A stretch of DNA of 64,000 nt from assembly GCA_031841125.1 (NCBI GenBank), contig CM063110.1:58441946-58505945 (forward strand), given 5' to 3'. Shown in pieces: positions 12,115 to 23,861 of the stretch (its first letter is position 1; each line of letters opens with the position of its first letter). The translations under genes and the position numbers were made by a program. The DNA comes from Acanthococcus lagerstroemiae (taxonomy: Eukaryota > Arthropoda > Insecta > Hemiptera > Eriococcidae). The notes beneath the pieces were generated by a model. It saw nothing but the letters and a program-made list of their open reading frames with translations. It had not been told where the DNA came from and ran no database searches.

Positions 12115-12318
12115 TTAACGAATGCCAAGCGATGGCGGTGAGGTGGTGAACCCTGAACCTGAACCGCTAGACATGCCAGCATCCATGATCTTGACACGAT
12201 CGGAAACATAATTCGGCACTCTGGTCCTCGGGTCTCCATGTTGCAAATAGAGGCGGTTCTGAAACACCTGGTGACCCGGTTCGATCGAACATTCGAACAA
12301 ATCAACCGAATGTGGCAT
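12115..12318 (-). other. Weak candidate host exon or 5' coding exon
   Basis: A 67-codon minus-strand frame starts at an ATG in an A-rich context (GAAACGAAAATG). Its composition is less AT-rich than its surroundings and it has a Gly/Ser stretch (SSGSGSG). An overlapping frame (12051-12305) stays open up to a GTGAGC that could be a splice donor. No domain was recognised and no acceptor was identified. It could equally be chance. Confidence 0.2.
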
Positions 12319-12409
12319 TTTCGTTTCTATCAGGTGAACGATCTAACCTTCTAGACGCACTTACCGTATCAATAATAATAAATACGGGATTTAAAATTAT
12401 CTAAGAAGC

Positions 12410-12680
12410 TCGTTTACTCGCTCTCAACTCAGTCAGCTGTAATTTACAATGCAAGGTACAATAGCGGGTTGCCTTGTCCAAACTCCAATCCAAAACCAAA
12501 CAACTACGAACCACGTTTTGGTCTATCCGATAACAATTAAACTGGTATTTACTTCGTCATTCTGTCTGTCTGTCGGCTGTGGTTGGTATTTGTTGAAGAG
12601 GCACCCGCAGGTACCCCGGCCGGTTACAGTTGGGAAGTGATTTTTGAAAAAAAAACAAAAACTGTCGGTTCGCTCGATTT
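12410..12680. repeat. Dispersed repeat, copy 1 (partner at 16365)
   Basis: It shares an ordered series of words with 16365-16640 in the same orientation. They include GTCAGCTGT, CAGCGGGT-like text, TTTACTTCGTCATTCT, TTGGTATTTTGTTGA-like text and ACCCGGAGGTACC-like text. Overall divergence is substantial. Nature unknown; probably an old transposon copy. Confidence 0.55.
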
Positions 12681-12699
12681 ACGATTCGATTCGTTCCAT

Positions 12700-13850
12700 T
12701 CGCGTTCCATTTGAATGGATTAGCGATGTTAAGTAACGAGAATGAAGTTTGAGTTGTAAATTTTATAAATTGATTTCCTATAAGGGCTACAAAGCCTCAG
12801 CGCGTAAAAAGGCCACAAGGGGGATTTGAGGCGAAATAGTTTTATTTACAGCCTGTCATAATGATGGACACAAAATACAAGAACAGCATGCTTAGATACG
12901 GCTTTTTCGTGGTTTCAAAGTGAACCTGGCTAAACGCAATGATGGTGATTCTAGGAGCAAAGGTAATGAGTGCCCTCCTGGAAAAATCAAAAGAGTCGAT
13001 ACTTCTGTAGAAAAATTGCTGCTGAATACGATTTCCTCCAAAATAGGTGTACAAAATTTGTCTAGTAACTCGTGAAAGCAGTTCTTTGAAAGATTTGAAA
13101 TTAAAACCTTGCATCGTCAACTTCGGGGAATCCCCGCTTTTGACGGATTTGTAAATGAAGGTTACCCGTAAAAAAGGTTCAATATCACTTTTTTTTTTTT
13201 TTAATGGACATATGAGCATCGTTGGATTCAGGATGAGGTGTAGAATCATCCTAAGCACTCATCCGCCGAAAAAAACTCTTATTTAAGAGGTTGAAAATAG
13301 CCGGAGAAAAAAGAATAGCACAGGGAAATAAAGGTGAATGTCAAACTTTAAAATGATTTTTCTCAAAAACACTTAATTGTGACATTGAACCTTTTTTCCC
13401 TGTACCCTTCAAATTGTTGTGTCAACTAACTTTCTGACGTAGGTGCTCCTCTCTCTGTTACTTAGAGAAAGGCATGTTGTGTCGGATATGTATGACTGCG
13501 AGTAGTGACAGAATTGCGATTGTGCTGAAGTGTGCTTAAGCACAGAGCGGCAAAATCGTAAGGCGGCAAAATTCAGGGGCAAATGAAATACGAATAAGAT
13601 GGGGACAGAATTTGTTTCACGTATATTTTTGGGGGTGGCAAAAAAAATTAGCACACAGTGGCCAGTCGGCTGAATCTGGCCTTGACCACCAGACCCAAAT
13701 AATCAGTTTGCATAACTGATTCCCCTGTACAAATAATTTTCATCTGCCGCACCCCCTCCCCCCAAAAAGCCCCAAGGGTGGCATGTTAACATTATAATCT
13801 GCCAACAGCAGGTACCCATTACCGATTTGTATGAATATGTCCTCTTGAAA
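12700..13850. other. Non-coding stretch
   Basis: No gene recognised. The open frame at 12842-13258 (minus) has no domain and is A/T-biased. Near 13725-13765 begins text that recurs at 13850 and 14262 (TTTTCATCTGC-CACCCCCTCCCC type), related to the palindromic element that follows. Confidence 0.45.
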
Positions 13851-13865
13851 GATAATTTTCTTCAG

Positions 13866-15027
13866 CAGCACCTCCCCAAGAGGAACCCTCCCCCAGTGGC
13901 TGGGGGCAAGTGGATCTCAAAATGTAGGAAATGAAGAGTTAGCACTTGGTATAAATGTTTCTTAACAAATTTCCTCCGTTTTTTCTATCTCTCACCGTTT
14001 TCGAGATATTTACAGTATTCTGGAAAAATTTTCCCTTTCTTCCTCCAAGGTTCTCCATTCAAAAAGAACCATTTTTGAATTTGCATGTTATTCAAGTTGA
14101 ATAACGTGCTACTGGCAGGCACATCTTTTTTTTTTTGTTTCTCTGAATTTTCTGTGATAAAATGTTAATCAGTAAGATCTCTCCAAGAAAACCTAAAGGG
14201 GCTGGGGCAGGTCAATATCACAGTTAACAAATTATCAATTTGCACTACTGCTTCCCCTATACAAATCATTTTCATTTGCAGCACCTCCCCAAGAGAAACC
14301 AAGTTGATTATGATATTGGCTGTCCCCCTCCCCCCAGGTTTTCCGTAGAGAAATTCTCTTGATGAAAATGATTTTTTATAGAAAATGCAGTGAAACAAAG
14401 AGAAAGAATGATTTGTATCTGCCAGTAGCAAGTTATGCAACTTGAATAGCACGCAAATTCGAAGTAATTTGGGTAGTCGTGAGGGGGGGAAGCAAAATTT
14501 TCCGGAAAATTCCGAATATCTCGAGAACAGTGAGCGATAGAGGAAAACGGAGGAAATGTGGTAACAAGGTGTCTACAGGTTTGGAAAATTTGGAAAGTTT
14601 GGAAAAAGTCAGGAATTTGAAAAGTAGGTCAGGAAGTTTGTAAATAGTCAGGAAATTCAACAATATTTTAAAGAAATTTGGAAAAAAAACAAAACAAAGA
14701 ATGAACTCACGGAAATTTTTTTCGTCGTTTAATTTTACTTCAGCACTCCCTAGCTAGAGTCGTCTCGTACAAATAAAAACTGTGCATTGAATAATGTGTC
14801 ACGGGTACAACAGAGTGAATTAACCGTAGCGTCTAGTAGTATAAACATATAAATATATACTGTCTATACTGTAAAGGTTTAAAGAAGAGAAAAAAAAAGT
14901 TTGGAAAAAGTCAGGAATTTATATTTTTCCATTCTTGTAGACACCTTGGGTAAGAAACCTGCTAACTTCATTTTCTAAATTTTGGGATCTACTTACCCCC
15001 CGCTCCTGGGAGCTTAAGAGGGTGGCA
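13866..15027. repeat. Large imperfect palindromic element, split by a MITE
   Basis: The left arm (about 13866-14127) reappears inverted at about 14409-15027 once the inserted MITE at 14565-14948 is removed. Shared landmarks include TTTCCTCCGTTTT, TCTCGAGATAT-like text, TATTCAAGTTG and GCTACTGGCAG. Arms are about 260 bp with a loop near 280 bp. Arm identity looks like roughly three quarters by eye, so it is old. Probably a non-autonomous DNA transposon with long inverted repeats. Confidence 0.65.
14565..14948. mobile_element. CAGGGTGTCTAC-family MITE, 384 bp, TSD GGTAA
   Basis: CAAGGTGTCTACA and TGTAGACACCTTG are exact inverted copies. GGTAA flanks both sides (14560-14564 and 14949-14953). 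The word TTTGGAAAAAGTCAGGAA is present near both ends in direct orientation. It is inserted in the right arm of a palindromic element, so it is younger than that element. Confidence 0.9.
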
Positions 15028-15029
15028 GG

Positions 15030-16360
15030 GACACATGCCCCATGGTGGGCGACGTAGTCGTGGACTTACTGCAGGATATGAATATATGTACGTAATGCAT
15101 CATGTGCTGTAATAAATAAATGAATGTTGAATAGAGAGTTTGAAATATTGTTAAATCTTTCAATTTTCAAAATTATTATTATTCGTACCTATGTATTGTT
15201 TTCCTGGGTGACTGTTTTTCAAATCAACAACAAGTTTTCAAACATTTTATGGAATTTGTACAAAATAAGAAGACTTTAGATTGAAAATTCAGTTCAGTTC
15301 CTCAAAAATTATAGTTACATCGGAAAAATTAATGAGTAATGACAAGCAGTTTGGAAAAAATTACAAAATTTGAAAATTCGACAAACATGAAAATTGAACG
15401 TATTTTCATATTAGGAATCTTCAAACTATTCTTACGGGAAAGCTGAGGAAAATTTATAAAATAACTTGTTGTCACGCACTGGAAGAACGATCAACGAATT
15501 CTGATGAAAATCAGGAAAAAATTCTCAGGATTCTTAAGATTTGGTAAAATTGAAACTTGAACCCAATTCAGGATTTCGATACCTGTTCGCGAAAGCTTGA
15601 AAATATTTAAGGAAAAATATGATCACGAAAGAATCCCGTAATTATACTCAGTATAGCGGAGGTTCGTACCTGTTATTCGCACCGTAGTCACGAGACGTTG
15701 GCGAAGAAATGTGTATTTTGTAGATATGGAAAATATTTCCTCGAAAAAGTGACAATTTCAAGTTTCGGCTAATTTCAAAGGAGTTCTGTGGCCGGAAGGC
15801 TGGCGTAGGGTACCTCCTCAGTGACCTAGCTTGTATGAAATTTCACGAAGAGCATTTTCAGCTAAGAATATTTCATCTAGGCCTCATAGATCGCGAAATT
15901 TAACATGGTTTCTGGGGGGCTGGAGCCTTTTGCACAGGGTCTGGGGGTGGGATTTTTAATACGTTGTTTCTGACACCTAACTGAACATATTCCACCAATT
16001 TATTTCTTTTCCACCCCAAAATGTCCACTTTGCCAATTTTATGGTCTTTATCTCCTAGGCTATAGCCTTGAAAGTTGTCAGTTTTCGAATTTCGAAGACT
16101 TATAACTCATGGACGCAGGGGAGGGGGAGGGGGCTTGGAAACAAACATAGAATGAAAAATTGTACGATCGAAAGAATTTTCAGTATTTTTTTAATCTTCA
16201 AAGTCCGCATTTGCCCTTCTGTTGTAACCATTTCAATTTTGAATATAGACAATGTGTGTATGGATCATTTGTTCCTCTGGCTAAGTACTGTCTCCTCTTA
16301 CCGAATTGGCATACTACCGGATCACTCTGTATAATGATAAACTGATTCGAAATTATCGGC
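15030..16360. other. Non-coding AT-rich stretch
   Basis: No gene or clear element boundary was seen. Short open frames are AT-biased and lack domains. Confidence 0.5.
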
Positions 16361-16364
16361 GACG

Positions 16365-16640
16365 TTTGCTTGCTGACGCAGAGCTTAGTCAGCTGTGATT
16401 TTGTACAATACTTGGGTAAAACAGCGGGTCTTCTTCTTTCACAAACTAACAACCGCAGTCCAAGGCTGAACAACTTCATAGCACATTTTGGTATATTTGA
16501 TAATGAACTTGTATTTTTACTTCGTCATTCTATCCGCCTGTTGCCGTGTTGGTATTTTGTTGATGAAACACCCGGAGGTACCTTGATTGGTTATAGTATT
16601 AGGACGTGATTTTTTGGAAAACAAAAAATTATATATTTAT
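16365..16640. repeat. Dispersed repeat, copy 2 (partner at 12410)
   Basis: Same ordered words as 12410-12680 and same orientation, with insertions and substitutions throughout. No terminal repeats or target duplications could be fixed, so the element type is unknown. Confidence 0.55.
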
Positions 16641-16644
16641 CGCT

Positions 16645-17515
16645 TGCGATTCACGTTCAACTCTTTTGGAAAAACTGGCGACAAAATCTAAGGAATGTGG
16701 AGTTAGAGGACAGTTGGTCTTTGCTGAAAGTCAGGCAACCGGCATACTTTTTTTTTTTTTGATTTCGGTTCCGTTGTTTTCATGTCACATCTTTTTTGCT
16801 AATTTCAGTAATATCATTAAACCTCATTTTCTCGGAAACACGTATATATGTACAAACCTGCGAGCTGCGTAAAAATGCAATTTTAAACTTATCTACAGTC
16901 TCATTCCCGTTTTCCAACTCCTCTAAGTTTTAAAATATAATAAATTCAGTCGGCGTGGATATAGACGTTATTGTTTTTCCACACCGAGAACATAGCTCAT
17001 TTTTAAAAAGCAGTTAATTTCAATACATCTGCCGGGCCAGCGGTTGACATACACCTAAAATTACCTAGACGAGCCGGCGTACTTCTGAAAACTCCAGCGG
17101 CGTAATTAGGGGAATAGGTTCGTTAATATTCTAAGAAAGTATTTTCGATCAACTTGGTCGTATAATGACGTACTATACACGCCAAGGGTGTTACTTTTGT
17201 TTCCACTCATCAATGTCAATTACGGGACTAAAAATACTGGAAGACATTGTACTACGGTAGCAGCAAAATGTTGGCCGGGTACTGCCTTTTTTTTCTTTTT
17301 CTTTTTTTTTCTTTTTTTTTTCTCTTTTTCAAATTGTATTAAATTATAGTCCTGATTGTGAATTAGTATTCGAACATTAAACCGAAATGAGTGTCGAGTT
17401 ACAAATAAGTACCTCTTGAACAGCAATGATGTATTGAAAAAAATTCCATCAAGTTATGGCACTTTGAATTCAGTAGGCGAGTGGTTCTCAATGTGGCAGT
17501 TAATGTGTTTTGTTT
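16645..17515. other. Non-coding stretch with a polypyrimidine tract
   Basis: No gene recognised. A C/T-rich tract (T-runs broken by single C) lies at about 17285-17332. Confidence 0.5.
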
Positions 17516-17518
17516 AGT

Positions 17519-18709
17519 CAGGGACGTACCGATGTGTTTTTCTTAGTAGGGGGAGAGGAGGTGTGAAAGTCCCAACTGATTCAACTCAAAATTCCCAAGT
17601 GTCAAAGCAAAATAAAGCCCGAAATTTCCCAACTTCGGTAGACTGAAAATGTGAGCTGACAGGAAGAAAGGGACGTGAGCGCAAAAATGTAAATTTTGAG
17701 CGGATAAACAAAATTGATAACGTTTGCACGTTACGGAGACACTTAACTTTGAAGACGTACAGCCGTTTGGGAAAATTTGATAGAATTCTTTCGACAACAC
17801 CAGGCGAAAGAGCGGCCAAAAATTAGTAGTGCTGTCGATTCAACTCGATTAATCGATTTTTTTTTAATCGGCAACGTTGTTGAATCGATTAATTGATCGA
17901 TTTTAATCAATTCAACTCGACGCGATTAATCGATCAATTTTAATCAATTCAACTCGACTCGATTAATCGACCGATTTTAATCGATTCAATTTTACACAAT
18001 TAATCGACCAATTTCCATCGAGTCAACTTGACGCGATTCAACTGGATTCGACTTGAATAGTTAGAATACTTATTAGTTATTAGTTATTAGTTATCAGTTA
18101 TCAGACACGAATCGATTCGGCCCATTTAAATCGGCTCGATTTGATTCAATCAAAAGTTTAAAACACAAGATAAACAAAGGAAGTTGAAGTGGCATCATGG
18201 CATTGCTATTGTTAACATGCAAGATGTAACATTGAAAGAAAAGTCGTCAAGTCACATTTAAGGGAGGAAGGGGACGTATTCAGAAATGGATTTAACTTGA
18301 TTGATCGATCAAATTAAATCCATTTCTAAATACGTGCCGGAACTATAAAATCAGGTACATTTTTTTAATCGACGATTAAAAAAATTCGATGTTTTTAATC
18401 GACTTGATTTTTTTAATCGACTCAATTTTTTAAATCGATTTAACTTTTGTAATTGATTTAAAATAATCGCGATTATAAGATTTGCCGATTTTTGATTTTT
18501 TTTAAATCGATTCAATTTTTAAAAATTGATTAATCGATTTTTTTTTAACAGCACTACAGATTAGTCAAAAACAGTTGTTATCACAAAAATGTTTTTTTGC
18601 CCTGAGGTCCCTTTCTTCCTGTCAGCCCACAAATGGTAAATTTTTCCTACTGCTGAGTAAAAAATTTCCTACGGGGGAACTTCCCCCTCCCCCTATCGGT
18701 ACGTCCCTG
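17519..18709. mobile_element. hAT-like element, 1.19 kb, with nested hAT-like element
   Basis: Perfect 15-bp inverted ends CAGGGACGTACCGAT (17519-17533) and its complement (18695-18709). The flanking octamers TGTTTAGT and CGTTCAGT match at 6 of 8 positions, consistent with an aged hAT target duplication. No transposase frame is present. A second TIR element occupies 17827-18556. Confidence 0.7.
17827..18556. mobile_element. Nested hAT-like element rich in TTAATCGATT words
   Basis: The ends TAGTGCTGT and ACAGCACTA are exact inverted copies. The flanks AAAATTAG and CAGATTAG match at 6 of 8 positions. The interior consists largely of degenerate palindromic words built on TTAATCGATT and ATTCAACTCGA, dense at 17840-18060 and again at 18360-18545. 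No ORF. Confidence 0.6.
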
Positions 18710-18865
18710 CGTTCAGTGCTCAGTAGAGTTCCGCAGCCGTGACAAAAGGTTCTGGCTGCGGGCTCTAGCTGGTAGTTCCCGCCCTGGAAGCGGAGTGGGC
18801 TGAAGCCGCTCAAAGTTTGGATGGAGCTGAATTACTCCGGCGAGTTCCCTGGAAAAATGCAGGAG

Positions 18866-18990
18866 CCAGTGACGTAGCCAGGGGGTCTGGATCCCCCTTT
18901 GGGATTTCGTTAAGTAGTAGTTTTTCTAATTTTAGCTCCCCCTCTAACATCGCTACCCACGTACCTACTGATGTCATCAAATTAGTCATG
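18866..18990. mobile_element. CAGTGGCGTAGCCAG-type hAT MITE, left part
   Basis: It begins CAGTGACGTAGCCAGGGGGT and shares the internal text GTTTTTCTAATTT with copies at 33889-34039 and 40373-40523. A matching right end was not found, so the right side is lost or diverged. Confidence 0.5.
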
Positions 18991-19439
18991 AATTACCCGA
19001 TAGGTAGTCGTTCTCGAAGTGTACATCCCTTTTTTATTCAAGCGTTCGTACCCTCTATATCGTTATCAGTGGCGGGATGACCTAGTCCAGCTCCTTCAAA
19101 CCATTAATAGTTCTTCCACAGCGACTGTTTCCCGAAGTACTCGACGAATTCTGGATGCTTTGTGTGTCATTTTTCCACAAAAAGACGGGAAAACAACCAT
19201 AAATATATCTTCGTTTTTTCTCGTTTGCAAGTCGTTAATATCACTTCTGATGCGGTAGCTCTGTCCTCCCCTCGACAGTGGGGGTTCGAAGAGTTCGAAG
19301 ATAAAATTATGTTGATGTGACTGTACTGAGTCATTGGGTAATTAATTTTTATTGACGTTGTTCACTTTTAAAAATAGAGTTCCCATATCTTATGACGACG
19401 TGCGAAGTCTATTTCTTTTTTTTCTTTTTTTAACCGACA

Positions 19440-19760
19440 GAAAATAATCCTAATTCAGTTTGGATGATGACAAAGAGTCATTGATATGTCTGGGAAAGTC
19501 ATGAAGAGCGACGAATATGTTTAACAATCTTGGCCGAATTTTAAAAAAGTTTAAAGGAGCTTTAGAGAGTGTCCGCTTGTCTTGAAAAAGTATAGAAGAA
19601 TCTCTATTTCGTGTCTTGATCAAGTCTCAAAGAGCTCTAATAATGCCTAGAAATATTGTAAATAGTCTTGAACGAATATCTTGAAGAGCTAGTGAGTCCC
19701 AAACAAGAGCGTATTCAGTCTTAAGCCAGTGTACGAGAGTCTGTTAGGGGTCCCTGCATG
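19440..19760. repeat. Degenerate AGTCTTGAA-type repeat, copy 1
   Basis: Short, imperfect, recurring words of the type AAGTCTTGAA, AGTCTTAA and GAGTC. Shared longer strings such as AAACAAGAGC also occur in 39680-39990. The unit is too irregular to define a period by eye. Confidence 0.45.
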
Positions 19761-20739
19761 TCCTAATCATGCTATGAAGAGTTGTAATCAAATCTAGGAA
19801 ATGGAAATTTGTCTTCCAGTCATGGGTATACTTGAGCGAAAACCAATTTCCACGGATAGGCGAAAATAAGATATTTCAGAAAACTGAAAAAACTCGTTCC
19901 ATATACCTACAAAATGTAGGAAAAAATGAATTTTCTTCTATTTTTTCGTGAATTTTTCCGATGTTTTATAATAGAGTTATTCTGGGTGACAAATCCAACA
20001 AATCAAAGGTCATAAAAATCGGTCCAGCCGTTCTTGAGTTATAAGTGGTGTAAATAACCCGACCTTGTTTTATGTATACCGGGTGTTCCACAAAAGTTAC
20101 GCCTCATTTTTTCCCGAACCGATCGGCGGATCTTTGCCGAACAAATTGCCATCTTCTTGCGGTAAGGTCTAGTTTCTCTAGAGCTTGAAAATTTTTCTCC
20201 CCCATTTATGGGGAGCTGTAACGTGCCACCAACTTCGGAATCTTAAATGGAAAGGTATGCCTTTATGTACATACATCGCTGGAAAGGGCATATCCTGCAA
20301 AATACGAATCCGTGAAAAAAATTTCAAAATTAATCAATTTTGGGAGCAAGGGGCCCAAAGATGACCAAAATCCATCAAAAATCAAGTGTCATAACCTAGC
20401 AAACAAACGATTGAAAGAGGGATTTTCGAGGTCACGGATTCCGAATACACGATTTAACCCGGTTTAGGGCTTTAAAATCCAAACTTTCAATCTAAAATTG
20501 GTTTCATTTTCACAAATTTTTGACTTTCTGAATGCAGATTATTAAAGTGGCTTGACACACATCGTTGAATCGAGAACTTCCTTCAGAGTATGAATCCATG
20601 AAAAAAATTTCAAAATTAATCAAATTTGGGAGTAAGGAGCCTACAGATGACCGAAATGTCCAAAATTGAAGTATCATGACCTAGCAAACAGACTATCGAA
20701 AAAGGGGTTTTCGAAGTCGCTGATTCCGAATGTCACACG

Positions 20740-22110
20740 GAAAAATGTCCGCTGATTTTTAAGAAATTTCACCGGAATTTTGTTGGAAAAAAATGCCTAG
20801 AATTTCCAAAGAATTTTTTTGGAAACGTCGGGGAAAATATTGGATGATTTTTAAGGAATTTCATCAAAAATTGTTGGAAAAAATTCCTATAACGTCCGAA
20901 GAATCTCATCGGGAATCTTTAGAAAAAATTTCCTATGATTTTCAAGAAATTTCATCAAAATTCTTCAAGAAAATTTTTCGATAATTTTTGAAGTATTTCT
21001 GGGAAATACTCGGGGAAAATCTCTGATAATTTTTAAAGAATTTCATTGGAGCTCGGGAAGAATTTCCGATAAATTTTAAGGAATTTTATTGGAAATTGTT
21101 GGAAACTAATTCCGATAATTTCCGAAGAATCTCATCGGAAATCTTTAGGACAAATTTCCAAAAAAATTTCATTAAACTCTTCGAAAATATTTTCTGATAA
21201 TTTCTTGAATTGTTAAACCATTGATGTATTCCCCCGAATATTTTCTATGACAAGCTTCAAAAATTATCGGAATAACTTCCTCGAAGAATTTTGATGAAAC
21301 TTTTTGGAAATTATAGGAAATTTTTTCCAAAGGTTTCCGGTGAGATTCTTCGGACATTATCGGAATTTTCCCCAACAATTTCCGTTGAAATTTTTTAAAA
21401 ATTATCGGAGATTTTTCCCAAGTTCTGATAAAATTCCTTGAAAATCATCGCAGATTTTTCCAACAATTTCCAATGAAATTCCTTGAAATTTATCGGAAAT
21501 TTTTCCCGAGTTCCGAAAAAATTCCTTAAAAACTATCTGAGACTTTTCTTGAGTATTTCTCAGAAAGACTTCAGAAATTATTGAAAAATTTTCTTGAAGA
21601 ATTTTGATAGAACTTTTTTGGAAATCATTGGAAATTTTTCTAAAGATTTCCGATGAGATTCTATGGACATTACCGGAATTTTTTCCAAAGATTTCCGATG
21701 AAATTCCTTAATAATCATATCCGAGATTTTTCCCGTTTCCAAAAAAATTCAGACTTTCCCGAGTTCCGATAAAATTCTTTAAAAATGATCGGAAATTTTT
21801 CCAGAGTTCCGATGATATTTTTTAAAAATTATGGGAGATTTTCCTACCATTTCCAATGAAATCCCTTAAAATTTATCGGAGATTTTCTCCGAGTTCCGAT
21901 AAAATTCCGTAAAATTTATCGGAGATTTTCCCCGACGTTTTCGAAGAAATTTTTTGGAAATTATTGGAATTTTTTTCCAACAATACCGATGAAATGCCTT
22001 TTAAAAATCATCCGAAATTTTCCCCTAAGTTTCCGATGAAATTCTCTGGAGATTATCGAACATTTTTCCTGACGAGTTTCGATAAAATTCTTCAAAAACC
22101 ATCGATCGAA
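20740..22110. repeat. Core array of degenerate 45-bp repeats with an orientation switch
   Basis: About thirty imperfect units of about 45 bp. In the left part (20740 to about 21200) they read like GAATTTCATCGGAAAT plus GGGAAAAATTCCGATAAT. From about 21230 on they read as the reverse complement (TTCCGATGAAATTCCTT plus ATCGGAGATTTTTCCC). The switch lies near 21195-21230. Small frames inside are by-products of the repeat. A second array of the same repeat lies at 36540-37875. Confidence 0.8.
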
Positions 22111-22340
22111 GTTCCCCCCCCCCCGAATCGTTGCATTTTCTGTTGTCCGTCACAGCGCCACAGAGCACAGTAATGTTGCGTTTAAATGACCTCTATCGTG
22201 TGCCCGCTTATTTATATTACCACGCAACATGCCGGGTTTTCCTATGGTGCAGCGAAAATTGAATAACCCTGTATGTCTTGTAAGTCCCAAAATGTCAGAA
22301 ATTTGTACTTGACACCACCTTTCTCATTCGCCCTAGGATG
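22110..22340. other. Spacer between repeat core and right arm of the foldback element
   Basis: Begins with a C-run (about 22114-22124). It contains ordinary unique-looking sequence, and no gene or repeat unit was recognised. Confidence 0.4.
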
Positions 22341-23641
22341 CGCTGGATGTAGGAAATCACGTGATGAACCCAAACTTTTTTCGCACAGATTCTTTTTGGG
22401 GGAAGTTCACTTTCCAATGACGTGCATAAAGCCATTTGGATAATCTGCAATGAGAAATTCAAAAATTTGTAAATGGCAGCACTTTTAGGTATCTGATTTT
22501 GGATAGGTTTTGGCTAGGGTTAGACCATGTCTCCCAAAATTGATGAATTTGCCATTTTTCTTCACGAATTCGTATTTTGGAGGAACTGTCCTATCCAACG
22601 ATGTGCATGAAGCCACTTTGATAACTTGCGTTCAGAAACTCAAAAATTTGCAAATTAGAATCACTTTTGAGTCTAAAATTGAATTTTAGGGCCCTAAAAC
22701 GGGTTGAATCGGGAGGAAAGTGTGATATTCGGAATCAGCGACTTCGAAACCCCCTTTTTCGATAGTCTGTTTGCTAGGTCATGATACTTCAATTTTGGAC
22801 GGATTTCGGTCATCTCTAGACCCCTTACCCCCAAATTTGATTAATTTTGAAATTTTTTTCATGGATTTATACTCTGAAGGAAGTTCTCTATTCAACGATG
22901 TGCGTGAAGCCACTTTAATAATCTGCATTCAGAAAGTCAAAAATTTGTGAAAATGAAACCAATTTTAGGTTGAAAATTTGGATTTTAAAGCCCTAAACCG
23001 GGTTCATCGTGTATTCGGAATCCGTGACCTCGAAAACCCCTCTTTCAATCGTTTGTTTGCTAGGTAATGACACTTTGATTTTGATAGATTTTGGTCATCT
23101 TTAGGCCCCTTGCCCCCAAAATTGATAAATTTTGAAATTTTTTTTCACCGATTCGTATTTTGCAGGATATGCCCTTTCCAGTGATGTGCGCAAAGGCATA
23201 ACTTTCCATTTATGATTCCGAAGTTGGTGGCACGTTCCAGCTCCCCATAAGTGGGGAAGAAAATTCTTCAAGCTCTAGAGAAACTAGACCTTGCCGCAGG
23301 AAGATGGCAATTCGTCCGGCAAAGATCCGCCAATCGGTTCGGGGAAAAAATGGGGAAGAGGGTAACTTTCGTGGAACATCCTGTATAGATTAAGTTTCTT
23401 CGATGTTTTTGTTTGCGATTAGCATGTTTTCGAAATATTATTTGTGTGAAGATTCTGTTCAGGCGTGAAAAGGTCCGAAAAAATGTCGTACAAAAGTCAC
23501 TCAAAAGTCATACAAAGGTCATACTATTGGAAAATTCGTATTGGGCAGACACCCTGAACCCAATTATTGTGATGAGAGTAAAAAAAAAATCAAATATTTG
23601 GATGAGAGGAGGGCAAAAGTGATTCAATTCTTGGACATTCT

Positions 23642-23700
23642 ACCAAGTGCTCGAAAAGGCGAATTCCATGGCTCGAGCTGAGAGTGAATTAGAAAAAAGA
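23642..23700 (+). mobile_element. tRNA-derived SINE, 5'-truncated 3' tail, TSD GACATTCT
   Basis: The 59 bases match the last part of the SINE copies at 33586 and 46801 (GTGCTCGAAAAGGCG, then GGCTCGAG, then GAATTAGAAAAAAGA). Both sides carry GACATTCT (23634-23641 and 23701-23708), indicating insertion of an already truncated copy by a LINE mechanism. Confidence 0.75.
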
Positions 23701-23861
23701 GACATTCTGTATTGCCCCGCCCAGAACTGCTTCCTGGATCCGCGGCTAGTCTCAATATACACATGAAAATTAAAATCAACGAGTCAAAAAAAGAACTACA
23801 ATTTTTATTACGACGGCGAGTTTCTTGCAAAAGCTACTCATAATGATGGAAAATGTTTCCG

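Larger units (their letters stand above)
20079..23383. mobile_element. Foldback-type element, 3.3 kb, long inverted arms
   Basis: The left terminus CCGGGTGTTCCAC and right terminus GTGGAACATCCTG are inverted copies flanked by TATA on both sides (20075-20078 and 23384-23387). The left arm (20079 to about 20740) reappears inverted in about 22718-23383. Within the arms a unit of about 290 bp is repeated. Landmarks in each unit are AAATTTCAAAATTAATCAA, CCTAGCAAACA and GATTCCGAAT. The right arm has a further, more diverged unit (about 22340-22720). The core is a 45-bp-repeat array. No transposase frame was seen. The ends recall Tc1/mariner-like termini but this is only a resemblance. Confidence 0.8.

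Noticed and set aside
12842..13258. 138-codon minus-strand ORF
   Set aside because: No domain, poly-Lys run from an A-tract, AT-biased codons, no start or splice context.
20793..21378. Small ORFs with repeated KISYDFQEISSKF-like peptides
   Set aside because: They are translations of the degenerate 45-bp repeat and have no independent support.
23544..23556. Complete CAGGGTGTCTGCC element
   Set aside because: Right end and its subterminal words are clear, but no left end was found; used only as supporting evidence.
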